Shown one piece after another: positions 3,368 through 5,775 of a stretch of 5,775 nucleotides of DNA. Numbering within the stretch: position 1 is the first letter of the stretch; the number at the start of each line of letters is the position of its first letter. The stretch is from positions 1-5,775 of the forward strand of contig NZ_LATL02000160.1 of the NCBI RefSeq assembly GCF_000972705.2, in the 5' to 3' direction. The translations under genes were made by a program, and so were the position numbers. Under the pieces are notes generated by a model. The model saw only the letters and a program-made list of their open reading frames with translations, was not told the origin of the DNA and did no database searches. Source of the stretch: Limnoraphis robusta CS-951 (GTDB lineage: Bacteria > Cyanobacteriota > Cyanobacteriia > Cyanobacteriales > Microcoleaceae).

Positions 3368-5728
3368 GTGAATCAATCTGTTGTAATTAACTTTAGTGAA
3401 GGAAGCTGTCAACGGGGTTTTCCAAGTGTTGTCGCTCAATTGTGGGAGCAGGATCGCAGCATCAAAACTCAATGGACAGGGAGTTTACCCCCTGCATTAG
3501 AACTTGTAGAACGCTTTAAAAAATGGCGATCGCTTTATCCAGTGATGTACAATTATTGTGGATGGCGACAGTCAGAAATTGAGTTTGAAGATGAGGATAT
3601 CACCCAAGTTTCTGAAGCAGAATTTCAAGCCATTTGTCAGCAATTAAGAACAGGTTTAAACCAGTGGTTGAACTCAGGATCATTCGGACGAATTGAACGC
3701 CAAATGCGAACTCATCTGACTCCTGATCAAGAAATTCGCGTAATTCTGCAAACAGAAGATACACAACTGCGACGCTTTCCTTGGCATTTATGGAACTTTT
3801 TTGTAGATTATCCTGACGCGGAACTCGCTTTAAGTATCCAACAATTTCAACCCCCAATTTCTAAACCTCGTGAGCGAAAAAAGAAAGTTAGACTGCTTGC
3901 TATTTTAGGAAATAGTAAAGGGATTGATGTGCAAACAGATCGCCAACTTTTAGAAAAACTTCCTCATGCGGAAACGGTGTTTTTAGTCGAACCTCAACGT
4001 CAAGAATTAGATCGATGGCTTTGGGATGAACAGGGTTGGGATATTCTATTTTTTGCGGGACATAGTTCTTCTTTGGCTGAAGATCAAATGGGAAAACTTG
4101 AAATTAATCCTCAAGAATCTATTTCAATTGAACAACTTAAAAATTCACTCAAAGCCGCAATTCGACAAGGATTACAACTCGCTATTTTTAACTCTTGTGA
4201 TGGGTTAGGATTGGCTCGTGAACTCGCTGATTTACAAATTCCGCAGTTAATTGTGATGCGAGAACCTGTTCCCGATGGAGTGGCTCAAGCCTTTTTAACG
4301 AGTTTTTTACCGACTTTTTCGAGAGGAAAATCTTTTTATCTTTCGGTGCGAGAAGCCCGAGAAAAGTTAGAAGCGTTAGAAACACAATTTCCCTGTGCGG
4401 GTTGGTTGCCCGTCCTGTGTCAAAATCCGGCGACAACAGCTCCAAATTGGCAACAATTGCGAGATGGAATAAAACCCGAAAAAATTATCCCAAAAGTTTA
4501 TATTTCTCCGCCTATTTTATTAACAGGTGTGAGTTTAATGGTGAGTGTATTAGTGATTATAATACGAGCTTTAGGGATTTTACAACCCCTTGAACTGAAA
4601 GCCTTTGATCAATTGATGCGATCGCGTCCTGATGAGGGAATGGATTCTCGCCTATTATTAATTACCATTACAGGTGCAGATGTGCAAGCACAATCGCCTG
4701 AAGAACGTCAAGCTACCTCACTTTCTAATCGGGCTTTAGAACAGTTAATCGAAAAGCTAACTGAGTATCAACCGCGTGCAATTGGGTTAGATATTTATCG
4801 AGAAATGCCAACTGAAGCTAACTATAAAACCTTGATTAATTCTTGGCAAAATTCAGATCGATTAATTGGAGTGTGTCGAGTGGGGGAAGATGCAGATAAC
4901 CCCGGAATTGCAGCCCCACAAGAAATTCCAAAAGAAAATTTACGAGAACGAGTTGGATTTTCTAATACCACAATTGATCCGGATAATATTGTCCGACGTC
5001 AACTAATTGGTCAAGCTTCTCCCCAATATTCTTTGTGTCAAGTTGATACCTCTCTTAATTTTCGCTTGGCGTTGCGTTATTTAGCCGATGAAGGGATAAC
5101 CGATGAAATTACAAAATCAGGAAATGTTAAAATCGGAGAAGCGATTTTTAAGCCCGTCGAACCTCATGCGGGTGGATATCGTTCAATTGATGGGAAAGGA
5201 TATCAATTTATCATTAATTATCGTGCAACTCAACAAATAGCACCTCAATTCACGTTAGCTGAGGTATTAATTGAAAATCGCCTAACTCCTGAGTTAGTAA
5301 AAGACCGAATTGTTTTGATCGGAACGACAGATAAAACCTTTAAAGATATCCATCGTACACCCTTCAGTCAAGGGGATGTTCCCGATATTCCCGGTGTTGT
5401 TATTCAAGCCCACATGGTCAGTCAAATTATTAGCGCTGTTCAAGACAAACGGCCTTTAATTTGGTGGGTATCTGAATGGGTTGAATTGCTTTTAATTTTA
5501 GCTTGGTCTGGTTTAGCCGCGTTGGAAGTTTGGAAGTTAAACTCACCTCAAAAATTGATGTTGGCAATGACAGGAAGTTTGATATTTCTCTATAGTAGTT
5601 GCTACGTTATTCTGTGGCTTTCTGGGGGTTGGATACCTTTAATTCCCTCTGCGATCGCCTTTATTTCTACAGTAACCCTGATTATTATTATTCGCCGACT
5701 ATTCATATCATGTCCGACTAATCAATAA
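3368..5728 (+). CDS. CHAT-CHASE2 membrane receptor (caspase-like peptidase domain fused to CHASE2 sensor)
   Basis: The product has 786 residues. Residues 1 to about 165 form an N-terminal module opening with VVINFSEGSCQRGFP and containing LRRFPWHLWNFF (134-145), features I associate with cyanobacterial CHAT proteins. Residues about 172-353 are a CHAT domain: DILFFAGHSSS carries the putative catalytic His232 and LAIFNSCDGLG the putative nucleophile Cys277. A membrane helix at about 381-403 leads into a CHASE2 domain (about 404-692; LKAFDQLMRSRPDE, LLITITGADVQ, AIGLDIYRE, KDRIVLIGTTDKTFKDIH). Three helices follow (about 697-720, 729-750, 754-777) and the chain ends with no kinase, cyclase or other output domain. 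The predicted topology puts CHAT in the cytoplasm and CHASE2 outside; the RR after the last helix fits positive-inside. By family logic, CHASE2 senses an unknown signal and CHAT acts as protease or interaction module. The start is GTG: an in-frame stop at 3332 precedes it and no ATG lies between. The gene stands alone and contains three HIP1 sites. Confidence 0.92.
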   Translation: MNQSVVINFSEGSCQRGFPSVVAQLWEQDRSIKTQWTGSLPPALELVERFKKWRSLYPVMYNYCGWRQSEIEFEDEDITQVSEAEFQAICQQLRTGLNQWLNSGSFGRIERQMRTHLTPDQEIRVILQTEDTQLRRFPWHLWNFFVDYPDAELALSIQQFQPPISKPRERKKKVRLLAILGNSKGIDVQTDRQLLEKLPHAETVFLVEPQRQELDRWLWDEQGWDILFFAGHSSSLAEDQMGKLEINPQESISIEQLKNSLKAAIRQGLQLAIFNSCDGLGLARELADLQIPQLIVMREPVPDGVAQAFLTSFLPTFSRGKSFYLSVREAREKLEALETQFPCAGWLPVLCQNPATTAPNWQQLRDGIKPEKIIPKVYISPPILLTGVSLMVSVLVIIIRALGILQPLELKAFDQLMRSRPDEGMDSRLLLITITGADVQAQSPEERQATSLSNRALEQLIEKLTEYQPRAIGLDIYREMPTEANYKTLINSWQNSDRLIGVCRVGEDADNPGIAAPQEIPKENLRERVGFSNTTIDPDNIVRRQLIGQASPQYSLCQVDTSLNFRLALRYLADEGITDEITKSGNVKIGEAIFKPVEPHAGGYRSIDGKGYQFIINYRATQQIAPQFTLAEVLIENRLTPELVKDRIVLIGTTDKTFKDIHRTPFSQGDVPDIPGVVIQAHMVSQIISAVQDKRPLIWWVSEWVELLLILAWSGLAALEVWKLNSPQKLMLAMTGSLIFLYSSCYVILWLSGGWIPLIPSAIAFISTVTLIIIIRRLFISCPTNQ
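3526..3533. repeat. HIP1 palindrome GCGATCGC
   Basis: An exact HIP1 octamer lies in the N-terminal part of the CHAT-CHASE2 gene. Confidence 0.9.
4618..4625. repeat. HIP1 palindrome GCGATCGC
   Basis: An exact HIP1 octamer lies at the start of the CHASE2-coding part, in the codons for MRSR. Confidence 0.9.
5651..5658. repeat. HIP1 palindrome GCGATCGC
   Basis: An exact HIP1 octamer lies in the codons of the last membrane helix of the CHAT-CHASE2 protein. Confidence 0.9.
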
Positions 5729-5735
5729 TGATTCT

Positions 5736-5748
5736 GTAGGGGCGGGTT
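5736..5748 (+). repeat. GC-rich dispersed-repeat-like motif GTAGGGGCGGGTT
   Basis: Eight bases after the CHAT-CHASE2 stop, GTAGGGGCGGGTT stands out from the AT-rich surroundings. Similar GTAGGGGCGGGTT half-motifs, often paired with an inverted copy (AACCCGCCCCTAC), are common between genes in filamentous cyanobacteria, to my recollection. No inverted partner is visible before the window ends, so this may be half of a palindromic repeat or a decayed copy. Confidence 0.35.
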
Positions 5749-5775
5749 CAGTCAATATCTTTAGCACTACTGAGA

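Noticed and set aside
3600..4593. Several short open frames inside the CHAT-CHASE2 gene on both strands
   Set aside because: They lie wholly within a continuous gene with clear domain motifs and have no independent support.

Overview
The window looks like chromosomal DNA of a cyanobacterium, most likely a filamentous oscillatorialean of moderate to low GC; the genus is inference. Four intact HIP1 octamers (GCGATCGC) lie inside genes. There are heptanucleotide short tandem repeats (STRR-like), a cyanobacterial-type TnpB insertion element, and a long membrane protein joining a CHAT peptidase-like domain to a CHASE2 sensor, an architecture typical of cyanobacteria. Start codons lack clear Shine-Dalgarno sequences, which is also common there.

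Layout. Positions 1-1126, minus strand: a nearly complete tnpB (RNA-guided nuclease of IS200/IS605-type elements) that runs off the left edge, with the RuvC acidic residues and zinc finger visible. Positions 1127-about 1213: the upstream end of that element, including an imperfect hairpin. Positions about 1214-1502: a block built of heptanucleotides. It has a CAGTNNN-type array with a 37-bp higher-order unit, then eight copies of a 14-bp TTGCCTG/TTGCCTT dimer, then heptads of the first type in inverted orientation, so its two ends are complementary. An extended -10 promoter candidate sits at the right end of this block. Positions 1530-3070, plus strand: a two-gene unit of a 108-residue protein of unknown function and ackA (acetate kinase), overlapping by ATGA. 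Positions 3071-3367: a non-coding spacer with an octamer repeat/terminator-like structure and two interleaved inverted repeats. Positions 3368-5728, plus strand: the 786-residue CHAT-CHASE2 protein, starting at GTG. The last 47 bases are non-coding and include a GC-rich repeat-like motif.

How it works together. AckA interconverts acetyl phosphate/ADP and acetate/ATP. The small overlapping partner is probably co-translated with it, but its role cannot be read from sequence. The CHAT-CHASE2 protein is a separate unit and reads as a membrane receptor: an extracytoplasmic CHASE2 domain would sense an unknown signal and control a cytoplasmic Cys-His peptidase-like domain. No output module such as a kinase or cyclase follows the CHASE2 domain, so the CHAT domain is the likely effector. 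The tnpB element is mobile DNA lying next to the repeat block and is not evidently linked in function to the other genes. The most interesting items are the CHAT-CHASE2 receptor, the orf108-ackA overlap, and the inverted-ended heptad array that abuts tnpB and carries a promoter candidate for ackA.
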